From the NCBI RefSeq assembly GCF_029167235.1, contig NZ_JARFTR010000272.1, positions 1 through 54,287 on the forward strand: DNA of 54,287 nucleotides, read 5' to 3'. Every line of letters begins with the position of its first letter. Position 1 is the stretch's first letter. The stretch comes from Kamptonema sp. UHCC 0994 (GTDB taxonomy: Bacteria; Cyanobacteriota; Cyanobacteriia; Cyanobacteriales; Microcoleaceae). The position numbers and the translations under genes were made by a program. This document shows, in pieces, positions 1 through 9,200 of the stretch. The notes beneath the pieces are model-generated. The model was not told the origin of the DNA and did no database searches. It saw only the letters and a program-made list of their open reading frames with translations.

Positions 1-50
1 GGTAAAATCACCGCCAAGATGGCGGCGTTACGTAATCGTACATAAGTCCT
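1..50. repeat. Dispersed GCCGCC palindromic repeat, partial
   Basis: This edge sequence contains ACCGCCAAGATGGCGGCGTT followed by ACGTAATC and a CATAAGTCC end. Similar GC-rich palindromes next to ACTTACG or TAACGCCGCC words recur at 3437-3515, 32726-32790, 39513-39600 and 54256-54287. It looks like one end of a small MITE-like or REP-like element cut by the window boundary. No protein is encoded. Confidence 0.6.
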
Positions 51-71
51 GTTAATGTCAACATATAAATA

Positions 72-1376
72 ATGACAAAGCACCCACAAAATTATTCAAA
101 CTCCCCCATTTGGCAACCCTTCACCCAAATGAAAACAGCCCCCCCACCTCTGAACGTTGTGCGAGGAAAAGGAGCAATATTAGAATTAGCAGATGGGCGG
201 CAAATTCTCGACTGCATTTCTAGTTGGTGGGTGACAATTCACGGACACAGCCATCCCGTACTCGCCAAGGCCCTTTACGAACAAGCCCAAAAATTAGAGC
301 ACGTAATCTTCGCTGGTTTCACTCACGAACCAGCCGAAAAACTAGCCAATAAATTGTTAACTCATACCCCAAAATCTCTTGCGCGAGTTTTCTTTTCTGA
401 TAACGGATCGACGGCCGTTGAAGTTGCCCTAAAAATGGCCTATCAATATTGGCATAATCTCGGAGAAACCAATCGCACCAACTTTATTAGTTTTGAAGGA
501 GGCTATCACGGTGATACTATTGGAGCAATGTCAATGGGTGGAAGTTCCCTCTGGTGGCAACCATTTAAACCTTTAATGTTTGCTACCGATATTGTTCCTT
601 ATCCTGCCACCTTTGACAACGATACCGAAGTAGAAACTCGCGAAGCATTAGCTTTAGAAAAAATCGAATTTTTGTTAAAACAGAGTGATAAATATGCCGG
701 AATTTTCATCGAACCCTTAGTACAAGGTGCAGGGGGAATGCGAATGTGTCGCCCTCAATTTTTGCAAGCCCTAGAAAAAATTGCCCATCAATATAATGTC
801 TTATTGATTTATGATGAAGTAATGACAGGTTTTGGTCGAACTGGCGAACTATTTGCCTGTTTGAAATCCACAACTTCACCAGATATTCTTTGTTTATCTA
901 AAGGTTTATCTGGAGGCTGTTTGCCAATTGCCGTAACCCTAGCAACGGAGAAAATTTACCAAGCCTTCTGGCAAGATGAATCTGACAAAGCTTTTTTTCA
1001 CAGTCATTCCTATACTGGGAATCCATTAGCTTGTGCAGTCAGTGTAGCATCTTTATATCTGCTGGAGCAAAACCCCGAAGCCTATCAAGGGATGGAAAAA
1101 CAGCACCGCCGCTACCTGAATCAATACCTAAAATATCATCCCAAAATAGAACGGATTCGCATTTGTGGTACAATTGCAGCAATGGACATAAAAACTAAAA
1201 ATGTCCCCGGTTATTTTAATCAAATTGCTCAACAGTTAAAAGCACGATTTCTAGAAGCCGGATTTTTACTCCGTCCCTTGGGAAATACACTTTATTTAAT
1301 GCCTCCTTACTGCATTTCTCCAGATGAACTAGAATCTATTTATCTGGCAATTCGCCAAATCTTGAATACTCTCTAA
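72..1376 (+). CDS. bioA: Adenosylmethionine-8-amino-7-oxononanoate aminotransferase
   Basis: This is a class III PLP aminotransferase of biotin synthesis that converts 7-keto-8-aminopelargonate to 7,8-diaminopelargonate, in the known family with SAM as amino donor. The whole fold is present in 434 residues, the usual length. The N-terminal [10 protein letters not shown] and [13 protein letters not shown] are typical of Bio[13 protein letters not shown] (Asp248) and CLSKGLSGG (Lys277) mark the PLP site. The gene ends four bases before the bioB reading frame, so the two are almost certainly cotranscribed in cytoplasmic biotin synthesis. Substrate is assigned from family resemblance. Confidence 0.93.
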   Translation: MTKHPQNYSNSPIWQPFTQMKTAPPPLNVVRGKGAILELADGRQILDCISSWWVTIHGHSHPVLAKALYEQAQKLEHVIFAGFTHEPAEKLANKLLTHTPKSLARVFFSDNGSTAVEVALKMAYQYWHNLGETNRTNFISFEGGYHGDTIGAMSMGGSSLWWQPFKPLMFATDIVPYPATFDNDTEVETREALALEKIEFLLKQSDKYAGIFIEPLVQGAGGMRMCRPQFLQALEKIAHQYNVLLIYDEVMTGFGRTGELFACLKSTTSPDILCLSKGLSGGCLPIAVTLATEKIYQAFWQDESDKAFFHSHSYTGNPLACAVSVASLYLLEQNPEAYQGMEKQHRRYLNQYLKYHPKIERIRICGTIAAMDIKTKNVPGYFNQIAQQLKARFLEAGFLLRPLGNTLYLMPPYCISPDELESIYLAIRQILNTL

Positions 1377-1404
1377 CCCCTTGACTTTTACTAACATTTC
1401 GCTT

Positions 1405-2403
1405 ATGAATCTCCCTAATTGGAACGGCTTGGCTGACAGTGCTTTGGCTGGAAAATGCCTCTCTCGCGAGGAATCTTTAGCCGTTTTAACCGCACCCGAT
1501 GACGTTTTACTCGAACAACTAAGTGCAGCTTATCGGGTGCGGCGACACTACTGGGGAAATCGGGTAAGATTGCACTATTTACTGAATGCTCAAAGTGGCC
1601 TTTGTCCAGAGGATTGTCATTACTGTTCTCAGTCCAAAATTTCCACAGCAGAAATTGAAAAATATCCGCTTTTAGCTAAGGAGAAAATTCTGGATGCAGC
1701 GGAAAGAGCAAAACAGTTAAAAGCGGGTACATTTTGTTTGGTAATTTCTGGTCGCCAACCTAGCGAATCTACTTTTAATCGAGTTGTAGATGCAGTTGAA
1801 ACTGTCAAGGCTAACTACGATCTTAAAATCTGTGCTTGTTTGGGATTATTGAGTGAAGAACAAACTCACCGCTTAGCAAAAGCTGGCGTAGATCGAGTTA
1901 ATCACAATCTCAATACTTCCGAAGAATATCACTCAGAGATTTGTACTACCCATACTTTTGATGATAGAGTTGAGACGGTTAATCATGTGAAAGCAGCCGG
2001 AATTACAACTTGTTCTGGTGGAATTTTGGGAATGGGTGAATCTGATCATGATGTCATTAATTTAGCGCTTTCCCTCCGGGAGTTGGGAGTTACTAGCGTC
2101 CCCGTTAATTTTTTCATCCCTATTCCCGGTACGCCATTTGCCGATGTAAAAACGTTAAATCCTCGTCAATGTTTGCGAATTCTCTGTTTGTTCCGATTTT
2201 TGCTTCCCAGTCAAGAAATTCGGATTGCAGGGGGGCGAGAAGTGCATTTGCGATCGCTACAACCTCTCGGACTTTATGCTGCAAATTCTATCTTTGTGGG
2301 TGATTATCTCACGACTCCAGGTCAAACAGCCAATCAAGATTGGGAGATGATTGGGGATGCAGGATTTGTGCTAGAAGCTTCAGATGGTTCTCTGTTAGAA
2401 TAG
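1405..2403 (+). CDS. bioB: Biotin synthase (radical SAM)
   Basis: Biotin synthase inserts sulfur into dethiobiotin to give biotin. The radical-SAM cluster motif CPEDCHYC (C-x3-C-x2-C; Cys67, 71 and 74 from this start) is present. The C-terminal [20 protein letters not shown] and [13 protein letters not shown] segments are typical of BioB. The frame is open from a TTG at 1381, but the ATG at 1405 gives a 332-residue protein that starts like other family members, so I chose it. The gene directly follows bioA and forms a two-gene biotin operon. The stop is followed within ten bases by a heptanucleotide repeat. Confidence 0.94.
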   Translation: MNLPNWNGLADSALAGKCLSREESLAVLTAPDDVLLEQLSAAYRVRRHYWGNRVRLHYLLNAQSGLCPEDCHYCSQSKISTAEIEKYPLLAKEKILDAAERAKQLKAGTFCLVISGRQPSESTFNRVVDAVETVKANYDLKICACLGLLSEEQTHRLAKAGVDRVNHNLNTSEEYHSEICTTHTFDDRVETVNHVKAAGITTCSGGILGMGESDHDVINLALSLRELGVTSVPVNFFIPIPGTPFADVKTLNPRQCLRILCLFRFLLPSQEIRIAGGREVHLRSLQPLGLYAANSIFVGDYLTTPGQTANQDWEMIGDAGFVLEASDGSLLE

Positions 2404-2410
2404 GCTAATT

Positions 2411-2473
2411 GTTAACTGTTAACTGTTAACTGTTAACTGTTAACTGTTAACTGTTAACTGTTAACTGTTAACT
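2411..2473. repeat. Heptanucleotide tandem repeat GTTAACT x9
   Basis: Nine perfect copies of GTTAACT lie right after bioB, followed by degenerate GCTAATT/GGTAAT units to about 2493. Such short tandemly repeated repetitive (STRR) sequences are known from filamentous cyanobacteria. The same unit occurs at 12891-12932 after the kinase gene. Each unit contains GTTAAC, which is palindromic. Confidence 0.9.
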
Positions 2474-2505
2474 GCTAATTGCTAATTGGTAATACTTTTT
2501 TCCTA

Positions 2506-2543
2506 TTCCTTCTTCCTTCTTCCTTCTTCCTTCTTCCTTCTTT
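2506..2543. repeat. Heptanucleotide tandem repeat TTCCTTC
   Basis: About five copies of TTCCTTC lie between bioB and the convergent methyltransferase gene, just after the GTTAACT array. The same unit occurs near 39453-39490 in the other orientation and inside comEC near 51962-52024. Confidence 0.85.
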
Positions 2544-2547
2544 CTCG

Positions 2548-3387
2548 TTAATTTTGCTGTTCTAGCCAAACTACTCCATCTTTAAATAGCGGCTTTTGGC
2601 GCAGTAAGGAACCGAAAGGTACATCTCGATTTAAACGGGGTGCTTCCTGTAAAAAGTTGCTGTATTGGCGAGTTCTCCAGCCGTAGCGTGCGAAAAATTT
2701 TGGCCCTTCTGCTGGTGCAAATTGGAGTTTAGCATTGGCTGCGTTAAAAGATTTACCCCACTTTTTTTGCACTTGCTGCATTAAAAATGGCGAGGCTAAT
2801 TCGCATACCCACCAGCGGAAATTAACATATCTCCGCAAATCAATTGCTAGAGATCCAACTTGTTCAGAAGTTAAATAAGCTAAGAGTCCTTCAGTAATAA
2901 TTAACACTTTATTACTAGCAGCGCTAACTTGAGCAAAAAGCTGATTTCTTAACGAGAGATTTGTTAAATCTAGAGGAACAATTTTCAGATTACAAATAGG
3001 TTTTTCACTAGCAAGTTTTTCCTGTTTGTAGGATGCGATCGCAGGTAAATCAACCTCAATCCACTGTAGAGAGGCGGGTAGTGACATCCGGTAAGGACGA
3101 GTATCCAAACCCGCAGCGAGGTTGAGCACGGTATCCACGCCGTCGCTGCGGATGCTTTGCGCGATCGCCTCGTCGATCAGACAAGTACGGATAGCTACGG
3201 CCAAGCCTGCCTTGTCAGGAGGCCCGCCAAGGGCTAAAATGAACTTTTCCCCGCGATCGCCTCCCAGCATTCGCGCCAATGGATCGCAGAAATTGGCATC
3301 TAAGCGATCGCTTTCAATTGCACGCGCGATCGCAATACCGAAGGCCGTATCCGATATACTCTCAATTGGCAGCAAACTATCATTCAT
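2548..3387 (-). CDS. Class I SAM-dependent methyltransferase (LCMT/TcmP family)
   Basis: The 279-residue protein has the signature NLAAGLDTRPYR (about residues 89-100) of the leucine carboxyl methyltransferase / TcmP / PPM1-like family, followed by WIEVDLPAI, where an acidic residue contacts SAM. ITEGLLAYLT is the usual downstream family motif. These enzymes O-methylate carboxylates or other small molecules in the cytoplasm; the substrate here is unknown. It is convergent with bioAB and appears to be a single-gene unit. The ATG at 3387 is followed by an N-terminus (SDTAFGIAIARAIESDR) that fits family members. Confidence 0.85.
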   Translation of the reverse strand: MNDSLLPIESISDTAFGIAIARAIESDRLDANFCDPLARMLGGDRGEKFILALGGPPDKAGLAVAIRTCLIDEAIAQSIRSDGVDTVLNLAAGLDTRPYRMSLPASLQWIEVDLPAIASYKQEKLASEKPICNLKIVPLDLTNLSLRNQLFAQVSAASNKVLIITEGLLAYLTSEQVGSLAIDLRRYVNFRWWVCELASPFLMQQVQKKWGKSFNAANAKLQFAPAEGPKFFARYGWRTRQYSNFLQEAPRLNRDVPFGSLLRQKPLFKDGVVWLEQQN

Positions 3388-3436
3388 ATAAGCAAGGCGA
3401 AAGATAGGACATTTTAACTATTTCTAAATAATAAGG

Positions 3437-3515
3437 ACTTACGCACTTCTAACGTAACGCCGCCGTCTCGGCGGTATCTTTACCACCCAGACAGAGTGTA
3501 CAACAATGCGTAAGT
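3437..3515. repeat. MITE-like element with ACTTACGCA terminal inverted repeats
   Basis: ACTTACGCA at 3437-3445 is exactly complementary to TGCGTAAGT at 3507-3515. Between them lies a TAACGCCGCCGTCTCGGCGG hairpin. The 79-bp unit sits between divergently transcribed genes and shares words with the repeats at 1-50, 32726-32790 and 39513-39600. It looks like a small non-autonomous mobile element; no transposase is present in the window. Confidence 0.7.
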
Positions 3516-3575
3516 CATATAATGATAGGATAGCATTATTAAGCACGGCCACAAACGATCGAGGAGAATTATAAA

Positions 3576-3947
3576 GTGATTATTACTTCCCAGGAAATTG
3601 CAAAGTTTCGCTCTCAATTAGCTGATTATTCAGAAGCTTTAAAAGCGCTGGATGTAATTGAAGACTGTGAAGGAGATGTAGAAGATGCAGCAATATCTAT
3701 GGCAATTCAAGTCGGACAAGAACCCAATACCTCTGACAATTGGCTATCAAGTTTAGCTAAAAGATGCCGTGTTGTTCTCTGCGAAGAAGAGGTAAGAGCA
3801 AATTTAATAAATGGACTATTAAAACCAGCAGTAGAAGCTTTGATTGAAGCCAAACTTTGTCCCGATATTTTAGCAACTCCTGTGGTTATTTATGTGGTCA
3901 AAACTGGAGTCCAAGATTTTTGCGAACCCCTTGATTATCAACTTTAA
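3576..3947 (+). CDS. Conserved hypothetical protein, 123 aa
   Basis: I do not recognise a named family. The start is a GTG at 3576, supported by a strong Shine-Dalgarno sequence GAGGAGA nine bases upstream. The protein is acidic and helical (EIAKFRSQLADYSEALKALD), with two Cys in RCRVVLCEEE, and has no signal peptide or membrane segment. It lies six bases upstream of the 407-residue gene and probably forms an operon with the next two genes. Confidence 0.75.
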   Translation: MIITSQEIAKFRSQLADYSEALKALDVIEDCEGDVEDAAISMAIQVGQEPNTSDNWLSSLAKRCRVVLCEEEVRANLINGLLKPAVEALIEAKLCPDILATPVVIYVVKTGVQDFCEPLDYQL

Positions 3948-3953
3948 TAGGCA

Positions 3954-5177
3954 ATGAAACTCGGACTATTTTTGAGACATCTAGGAACGCCCCTCATCTA
4001 TTATCCTAAGCTAGCTAAATTTACGGGTGGTGTGGCTGCTTCTATCCTATTTTGCCAAGTATTTGACTGGCAATCTCAATTATCTCATCCCCAAGAATGG
4101 GTCAAAATTACAAGCGATGAAATTGAAAAAGCAACAGGTTTAAACCCTAGCGAACAAGAACTAGCACGCCGTCAACTACAAGAGCGTTTGTTACTCAAAG
4201 CAAGATTAGTTAATGATACCACCCTAGAACTTTGGGCAGATATTGACGCTCTTGAGAATAAACTCGATAATATTTTCACCGCTCAATCTTCAGATATAAT
4301 AGCACAGAATATCTGCCAAACAAAAAATCCTCCTGTAGAAGTAGTGACTAACTACCCTACCTCAAATTTAACTATTAAAACTGATAAATTTTTCGGTCAA
4401 CCTCGCCAACTAACAACAGTTAGAGTTACCCCCCATTATAAATTTAGTGGCCCTTGGCAGTCTGATGAGCAATTCGAGGAATTTCAGCGTATCTTATTAG
4501 AATACTATAAAAATCAAGGTCATCCGAATCCTTCTAGATCTGTATTTTACGAAATTGATAACATGACAAAAGGCCTTATATCTCCCTTATGGGATGATTT
4601 CATCTCAGGGAAACCATTGGGAGAAAGCCAGAAAGTCAAGCGAGAATGGGAAATAGAACCGGGAGTGTCTTATCCAGCTTTTGAAGAAGAAAGGACACAA
4701 TATTATGTTCACAAAGGCGAACCCTTAGAACAGGCAGTTTTAAAGGCGCGATCTGACTTGAGAAATCCAGTTTTAGGCCGCGATTTGTGGGAAGGATTTT
4801 TGAGAAAGTGCGATCGAATAGCTGATGAGGCTATTAAGGCTAAAAAGATGGGAGTCGAGACACCTTATCTGCCACCTTCTTTTACCGAAAAGCCTCAAAT
4901 TACAAAAGAAAGTGTGATTAAAAAATTAGGAATTATCGCACCGCAATTTTCCTTAGAGTCATCAAGTTCTAATATGCTTTCTGCGGTAAATTTAGAACAG
5001 CAGGAAATAGAGGAAAAACCATCTCAATCAGCAGATGAAATTCCGAGTATTGCTTCTTTGCAGGAGGCGTGTAAAACTCCTATTGGGAGAAAGATGATTG
5101 AAAATTTAATTGCTAAAAATCCAGAGTGGGGATATGAAATGGTTGATGGTCAAGTCATAGAGTCTATTCCTTTTTAG
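3954..5177 (+). CDS. Hypothetical protein with N-terminal winged-helix-like region, 407 aa
   Basis: Residues 1-90 (ASILFCQVFDWQ, then ITSDEIEKATGLNPSEQELA) look like a winged-helix DNA-binding region of the kind seen in phage and plasmid replication accessory proteins; this is an impression, not a firm assignment. The middle part (ENLP-poor, charged, helical) and a Ser-rich linker near residue 335 follow. The last residues, NPEWGYEMVDGQVIESIPF, closely match the tail of the 77-residue protein encoded immediately downstream. That suggests a shared interaction tail or a partial duplication. Mobile-element origin is possible but unproven. Confidence 0.7.
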   Translation: MKLGLFLRHLGTPLIYYPKLAKFTGGVAASILFCQVFDWQSQLSHPQEWVKITSDEIEKATGLNPSEQELARRQLQERLLLKARLVNDTTLELWADIDALENKLDNIFTAQSSDIIAQNICQTKNPPVEVVTNYPTSNLTIKTDKFFGQPRQLTTVRVTPHYKFSGPWQSDEQFEEFQRILLEYYKNQGHPNPSRSVFYEIDNMTKGLISPLWDDFISGKPLGESQKVKREWEIEPGVSYPAFEEERTQYYVHKGEPLEQAVLKARSDLRNPVLGRDLWEGFLRKCDRIADEAIKAKKMGVETPYLPPSFTEKPQITKESVIKKLGIIAPQFSLESSSSNMLSAVNLEQQEIEEKPSQSADEIPSIASLQEACKTPIGRKMIENLIAKNPEWGYEMVDGQVIESIPF

Positions 5178-5185
5178 AGGTAAAT

Positions 5186-5419
5186 ATGAAGCAAATTAGT
5201 GATATTAATCCTTTAGAGTTGGGACGGGAACCCCTTTCTGAGAAAGCCAGAGAAAAGTTGCGTCGGGAGAGAATTCAGCAAGAAAAAGAAAATGGCTATC
5301 AACTATTAGCTGAACTCTGCTATTTAGGTGAGTATGATGCAGCTAAGCAACTGGCGAATAGAAATCAAAAATGGGGATATGAAATAGTTGACGGGGCAGT
5401 GATGGAAATGATAGATTAG
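5186..5419 (+). CDS. Small hypothetical protein sharing the WGYExVDG tail, 77 aa
   Basis: This small charged protein is preceded by the ribosome-binding site AGAGG six bases before the ATG, only eight bases after the previous stop. Its C-terminus NQKWGYEIVDGAVMEMID aligns with the C-terminus of the upstream 407-residue protein. The N-terminal half is a basic helix (LSEKAREKLRRERIQQEKEN). No known family is recognised. It is probably the third gene of the operon starting at 3576. Confidence 0.7.
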   Translation: MKQISDINPLELGREPLSEKAREKLRRERIQQEKENGYQLLAELCYLGEYDAAKQLANRNQKWGYEIVDGAVMEMID

Positions 5420-5451
5420 TTTAGTATGGTAATTTACTGTCAGGTTAAACA

Positions 5452-6093
5452 ATGACTACCCTTAATGCTAAAAACATTACCCTGAATGAAGTTCGTCATT
5501 TTTTTAATTTGCAAGAACAGTTTAATAACACGGACACATTTTCTACCTTATTAGCCCTGGAACCTCTTAGCGAAATTGAACAGCAAGAACTTCTCATAAT
5601 CCGCAATGATTTCCGTGAATATATTTCAGCAGAAAAACTCTCAGAAGGTCTAGTAAAAGCAATAACTACCTTTCCCTTAATACGATTAGCTGGATTCTAT
5701 CACCCCCCAATTAAGATCAGTCTCGAACAAGACATCGCCGAGATTAGGATTGAAGATGAAGATATCACACTCACCGGGAAATTGGACATTCTAGCAATCA
5801 ATAAAACCAAACCAATAACAACAGAAATATCTTTTTGGGTTTTGGTAATTGAAACTAAAAATAGTGCAATTGCCCCCCGTACTGGTTTACCCCAACTACT
5901 CACTTATGCCTACAAAAGTTTGGAACGCCAAGAATCCGTCTGGGGATTAGCAACAAATGGAGAGTTTTACCAATTTGTCTATATCCGCCGAGGAGAACAA
6001 CCAATCTATCAGCTTATGCCATCCTTAACTTTGATGGAGCCTGAACCTTCAATTTTATTGTTACAAGTTCTTAAAGCTATTTGTAAGCTGTAG
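5452..6093 (+). CDS. PD-(D/E)XK nuclease-fold protein, type I restriction HsdR-N-like
   Basis: The 213-residue protein has a nuclease-like core: GKLDIL provides the conserved Asp and WVLVIETKNS provides the E-x-K, with QLLTYAYK and VWGLATNGEFYQFVYI downstream as in HSDR_N (type I restriction R subunit N-terminal) domains. There is no helicase domain, so it is not a complete restriction subunit. Its neighbour at 6137-6772 is a close paralogue. Function is unknown; nucleic-acid cleavage or binding is possible. Confidence 0.75.
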   Translation: MTTLNAKNITLNEVRHFFNLQEQFNNTDTFSTLLALEPLSEIEQQELLIIRNDFREYISAEKLSEGLVKAITTFPLIRLAGFYHPPIKISLEQDIAEIRIEDEDITLTGKLDILAINKTKPITTEISFWVLVIETKNSAIAPRTGLPQLLTYAYKSLERQESVWGLATNGEFYQFVYIRRGEQPIYQLMPSLTLMEPEPSILLLQVLKAICKL

Positions 6094-6136
6094 AATATGC
6101 GCTAACATTATACGATCGCTAAACCATCCCCAAACC

Positions 6137-6772
6137 ATGCTAACTCTTAACGCCAAAAACCTCACCATCGGACAAGTTCACCAACTTTTCAACTTCCAGA
6201 AGCAATACAATAACTCATTTACGTCCCTATTATCTCTCGAACCCCTCACCGAATTTGAACAGCAAGAACTCACACAAATTAGGGATGACTTTGATAATTA
6301 CCTCTCGAATGATAGAGTCTTAGAGGGACTGGTAAAAGCTCTAACTACCTTTCCATTAATGCGATTAGCTAAATTTTATCGACACCCAATTAATATTAGT
6401 TTAGAACAAGACATTGCCGATCTTCTTATTGAAGATGAAGATATCAAAATTACAGGAAAATTGGACATTCTCGCCGTTAATAAAACCAAACCGATAAACA
6501 GTGAAATATCTTTTTGGGTTTTAGTGATTGAGACTAAAAACAGTCTAATTGACCCATTAGCGGGTTTACCTCAACTGCTGACATATACTTCTAAGAGTAT
6601 AGAACATCAATCCTCTGTCTGGGGTTTAACTACTAACGGTTCGCGCTATCAATTTGTGTATATCCAGCGCGGAAATCCCGCAATTTATCAGCTAATGCCA
6701 CTGCTGAATCTGATGGAACCTGAATCGTCAATTTTATTATTACAAGTTTTTAAAGCCATTTGTAAGCTATAA
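6137..6772 (+). CDS. PD-(D/E)XK nuclease-fold protein, tandem paralogue
   Basis: The protein is co-linear with the preceding one along its whole length (shared LNAKN start, SLEQDIA, GKLDILA.NKTKPI, SFWVLVIETKN, and the C-terminal LLLQV.KAICKL). The catalytic-type Asp and E-x-K are both kept. The pair therefore arose by tandem duplication and both copies appear intact. It converges on rbcS and shares a terminator region with it. Confidence 0.75.
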   Translation: MLTLNAKNLTIGQVHQLFNFQKQYNNSFTSLLSLEPLTEFEQQELTQIRDDFDNYLSNDRVLEGLVKALTTFPLMRLAKFYRHPINISLEQDIADLLIEDEDIKITGKLDILAVNKTKPINSEISFWVLVIETKNSLIDPLAGLPQLLTYTSKSIEHQSSVWGLTTNGSRYQFVYIQRGNPAIYQLMPLLNLMEPESSILLLQVFKAICKL

Positions 6773-6805
6773 AAAAATTGAAGCAGGGAAAATTCCCCAC
6801 CTCAA
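6771..6805 (-). terminator. Rho-independent terminator of the rbcL-rbcX-rbcS operon
   Basis: Read on the minus strand, TTGAGGTGGGGAA can pair with TTCCCTGCTTCAA to give a stem of up to 13 pairs including wobbles, followed directly by seven T residues (plus-strand A run at 6771-6777). It lies about 40 bases beyond the rbcS stop. On the plus strand the hairpin might also slow readthrough from the nuclease gene, but there only a short T run follows. Confidence 0.8.
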
Positions 6806-6845
6806 CTTTTACCTAACTATATTCCCTACAAAATAGGAAAGCTAA

Positions 6846-7181
6846 TTAGTAACCTCTGGTATTCGGCTTGTGAACGATAAAGCTCAACACTTGGCACTGC
6901 TTCACGTTGTCAAAACCCATCACGCGGATGTAGCAAGTAGGATTTTCTTGACGGCAAGCGTTAATTTCGCTCATAATCTCTTGGACGCTGCGAGCATGAA
7001 ATAAAGGCAACTTCCACAGAGTCCAGTAGCGCATTTCAGCAGCAGAGGTTTCGTTGAATTCCACACCGGGAATATAACCCTGATCCAAAATGTATTGCAG
7101 TTGCTTAGCAATTTGTGAATCACTCAGCGGTGGCAAATAAGACAGAGTTTCGTAGCGCCGCTCTTTGGGTAAAGTCTTCAT
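6846..7181 (-). CDS. rbcS: RuBisCO small subunit
   Basis: The small subunit of form I RuBisCO caps the L8 core in the carboxysome. The 111-residue protein has the family landmarks [26 protein letters not shown] and [14 protein letters not shown]. The ATG at 7181 is preceded by AGGAAAG on the coding strand. It is the last gene of the rbcL-rbcX-rbcS operon and is followed by a terminator. Confidence 0.97.
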   Translation of the reverse strand: MKTLPKERRYETLSYLPPLSDSQIAKQLQYILDQGYIPGVEFNETSAAEMRYWTLWKLPLFHARSVQEIMSEINACRQENPTCYIRVMGFDNVKQCQVLSFIVHKPNTRGY

Positions 7182-7226
7182 CTTTCCTATCTCTTAAATG
7201 TGTACGTGATTGCTGTTTCCAATCAA

Positions 7227-7637
7227 CTAACTAGATAAATTATCCAAATTAGTTTCCGGGTCTAATTGTGTTTCAGGATAGCTACGGTCAACAGATATAT
7301 TTAGTTGCGTAATTCGCTCTAAGTGCTGGCGTTTGTGTCCCATATTTGCCTGCTTAATCCCAGCGCGAACCATTTCCGGCAAATAATCCGCCACTTCTTC
7401 TGCCAAATGCTCCCGTACCGTCATAATCCGAAACGCTAACTCTTGGTTTTGTGAAAGTAGCTCTTGCAAATAAACCTCTCCGTCTTGGATTTTTCCCGTT
7501 GAAGAAGCATTGCTTAACCAAATTGCCACAGGCGGATTAGTCTCACTCAATTGATCGATCACAATCCGCACAGCTTGATAGGTCAGGTAACTTGCCAACA
7601 CCTTTGCAGTGTCTTTTGCAACTTGTTTAATATCCAT
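7227..7637 (-). CDS. rbcX: RuBisCO assembly chaperone RbcX
   Basis: RbcX is a homodimeric helical chaperone that binds the C-terminal tail of RbcL and stabilises L8 assembly. The 136-residue protein has the typical start MDIKQVAKDTAKVLASYLTY and the ENEEL-like LRE/RVRMTVREHLAEEVADYLPEM-type helix (here FRIMTVREHLAEEVADYLPE). Its place between rbcL and rbcS is the classic cyanobacterial arrangement. The acidic C-terminal tail is variable in the family. Confidence 0.95.
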   Translation of the reverse strand: MDIKQVAKDTAKVLASYLTYQAVRIVIDQLSETNPPVAIWLSNASSTGKIQDGEVYLQELLSQNQELAFRIMTVREHLAEEVADYLPEMVRAGIKQANMGHKRQHLERITQLNISVDRSYPETQLDPETNLDNLSS

Positions 7638-7769
7638 ATTTGACCCAGCCCCTTAAAAGTTTTGAGTGGTGGGGCGGTACTTCTATGACCGCCCGGAATA
7701 TTTAGCTTTGAATTAAGAACTTTCTAACTCAAAACTCAACACTTAGCACTCAAAACTAGAAACTTTAGA

Positions 7770-9200
7770 TCAGACGGTATCCATTGCTTCATACTCGAAC
7801 TTGATTTCTTTCCACAGTTCGCAAGCAACAGCCAATTCAGGGCTCCATTTGCAAGCTTCGCGGATGATGTCGCCACCTTCGCGCATCAGGTTGCGGCCTT
7901 CGTTACGAGCTTGAACACAAGCTTCCAAAGCGACGCGGTTAGCAGTTGCACCGGGAGCATTACCCCAAGGGTGGCCCAAAGTACCGCCACCGAACTGTAA
8001 GCAAGAGTCATCGCCGAAGATTTCCACCAATGCGGGCATATGCCAAATGTGGATACCGCCGGAAGCAACGGGCATTACCCCAGGCATGGAAGCCCAATCT
8101 TGGGTAAAGTAGATACCACGAGCGCGGTCTTGTTCGATGTGGTCTTCGCGCATTAAGTCTACGAAGCCCATCGTGATGCCTTTTTCGCCTTCCAGTTTGC
8201 CCACAACTGTACCGGAGTGCAGGTGGTCGCCGCCGGACATCCGCAAGCATTTGGCAAGCACGCGGAAGTGGATACCGTGATTTTTTTGACGGTCAATTAC
8301 GGCGTGCATGGCGCGGTGAATGTGCAACAAGATACCGTTGCGACGGCACCATTTTGCCAAGGTGGTGTTAGCAGTGAAACCACCGGTTAGGTAGTCGTGC
8401 ATGATGATGGGGGTTTTGAGTTCTTTGGCGAACTCAGCCCGTTCCATCATTTCTTCGCAGGTAGGGGCGGTGACGTTCAGGTAGTGACCTTTGACTTCGC
8501 CGGTTTCTGCTTGGGCTTTTTCAATCGCATCTTGAACGAACAAGAAGCGATCGCGCCAACGCATGAAGGGTTGCGAGTTGATATTTTCGTCGTCTTTGGT
8601 GAAGTCCAAACCGCCACGTAAACACTCATACACGGCGCGGCCGTAGTTCTTCGCAGATAGACCCAATTTCGGTTTGATGGTACAGCCCAGCAAAGGACGA
8701 CCGTACTTGTTCAATTTGTCACGCTCAACGGTGATACCGTGAGGTGGGCCTTGGAAGGTCTTGAGGTAAGCGATAGGAATTCTTAAATCTTCCAAACGCA
8801 GAGCACGTAAGGCTTTGAAGCCAAAAACGTTACCAACCAATGAGGTCAGCAAGTTGGTGACGGAACCTTCTTCAAACAAATCCAGAGGATAGGCAATAAA
8901 GCAGATGTACTGGTTGTCTTCACCGGGAACTGGCTCGATGTCATAACAGCGACCTTTGTAGCGGTCGAGGTCGGTCAAAAGGTCAGTCCAAACTGTTGTC
9001 CAAGTACCAGTGGAAGATTCGGCGGCCACTGCGGCTCCAGCTTCTTCTGGGGGAACTCCTGGCTGGGGCGTGACGCGGAATGCAGCCAGAATATCAGTAT
9101 CTTTTGGCGTATAGTCCGGCGTGTAATACGTCAGTTTATAGTCTTGAACTCCGGCTTTATACCCAGCCTTAGATTGAGTTTGGGTTTGAGAATAAGACAT
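7770..9200 (-). CDS. rbcL: RuBisCO large subunit, form IB
   Basis: The catalytic large subunit fixes CO2 onto ribulose-1,5-bisphosphate. The 476-residue protein has [17 protein letters not shown] with the catalytic Lys, [10 protein letters not shown] with the Lys that is carbamylated and the Mg-binding Asp and Glu, and the phosphate-binding [12 protein letters not shown] and [15 protein letters not shown]. The N-terminus [18 protein letters not shown] is cyanobacterial form IB. On the coding strand GAGGG lies about 11 bases before the ATG. It is first in the operon. Confidence 0.99.
   Translation of the reverse strand: MSYSQTQTQSKAGYKAGVQDYKLTYYTPDYTPKDTDILAAFRVTPQPGVPPEEAGAAVAAESSTGTWTTVWTDLLTDLDRYKGRCYDIEPVPGEDNQYICFIAYPLDLFEEGSVTNLLTSLVGNVFGFKALRALRLEDLRIPIAYLKTFQGPPHGITVERDKLNKYGRPLLGCTIKPKLGLSAKNYGRAVYECLRGGLDFTKDDENINSQPFMRWRDRFLFVQDAIEKAQAETGEVKGHYLNVTAPTCEEMMERAEFAKELKTPIIMHDYLTGGFTANTTLAKWCRRNGILLHIHRAMHAVIDRQKNHGIHFRVLAKCLRMSGGDHLHSGTVVGKLEGEKGITMGFVDLMREDHIEQDRARGIYFTQDWASMPGVMPVASGGIHIWHMPALVEIFGDDSCLQFGGGTLGHPWGNAPGATANRVALEACVQARNEGRNLMREGGDIIREACKWSPELAVACELWKEIKFEYEAMDTV

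Noticed and set aside
2411-2543. CRISPR array
   Set aside because: The units are contiguous heptamers without unique spacers, and no cas genes are present.
3122-3391. Open frame antisense to the methyltransferase gene
   Set aside because: It overlaps a well supported family member completely and has no ribosome-binding site.
5452-6772. Type I restriction system
   Set aside because: Only HsdR-N-like nuclease folds are present; no helicase, HsdM or HsdS is nearby.
8397-8621. Open frames overlapping rbcL on both strands
   Set aside because: They are shadows of a highly biased, strongly conserved gene and encode nothing recognisable.
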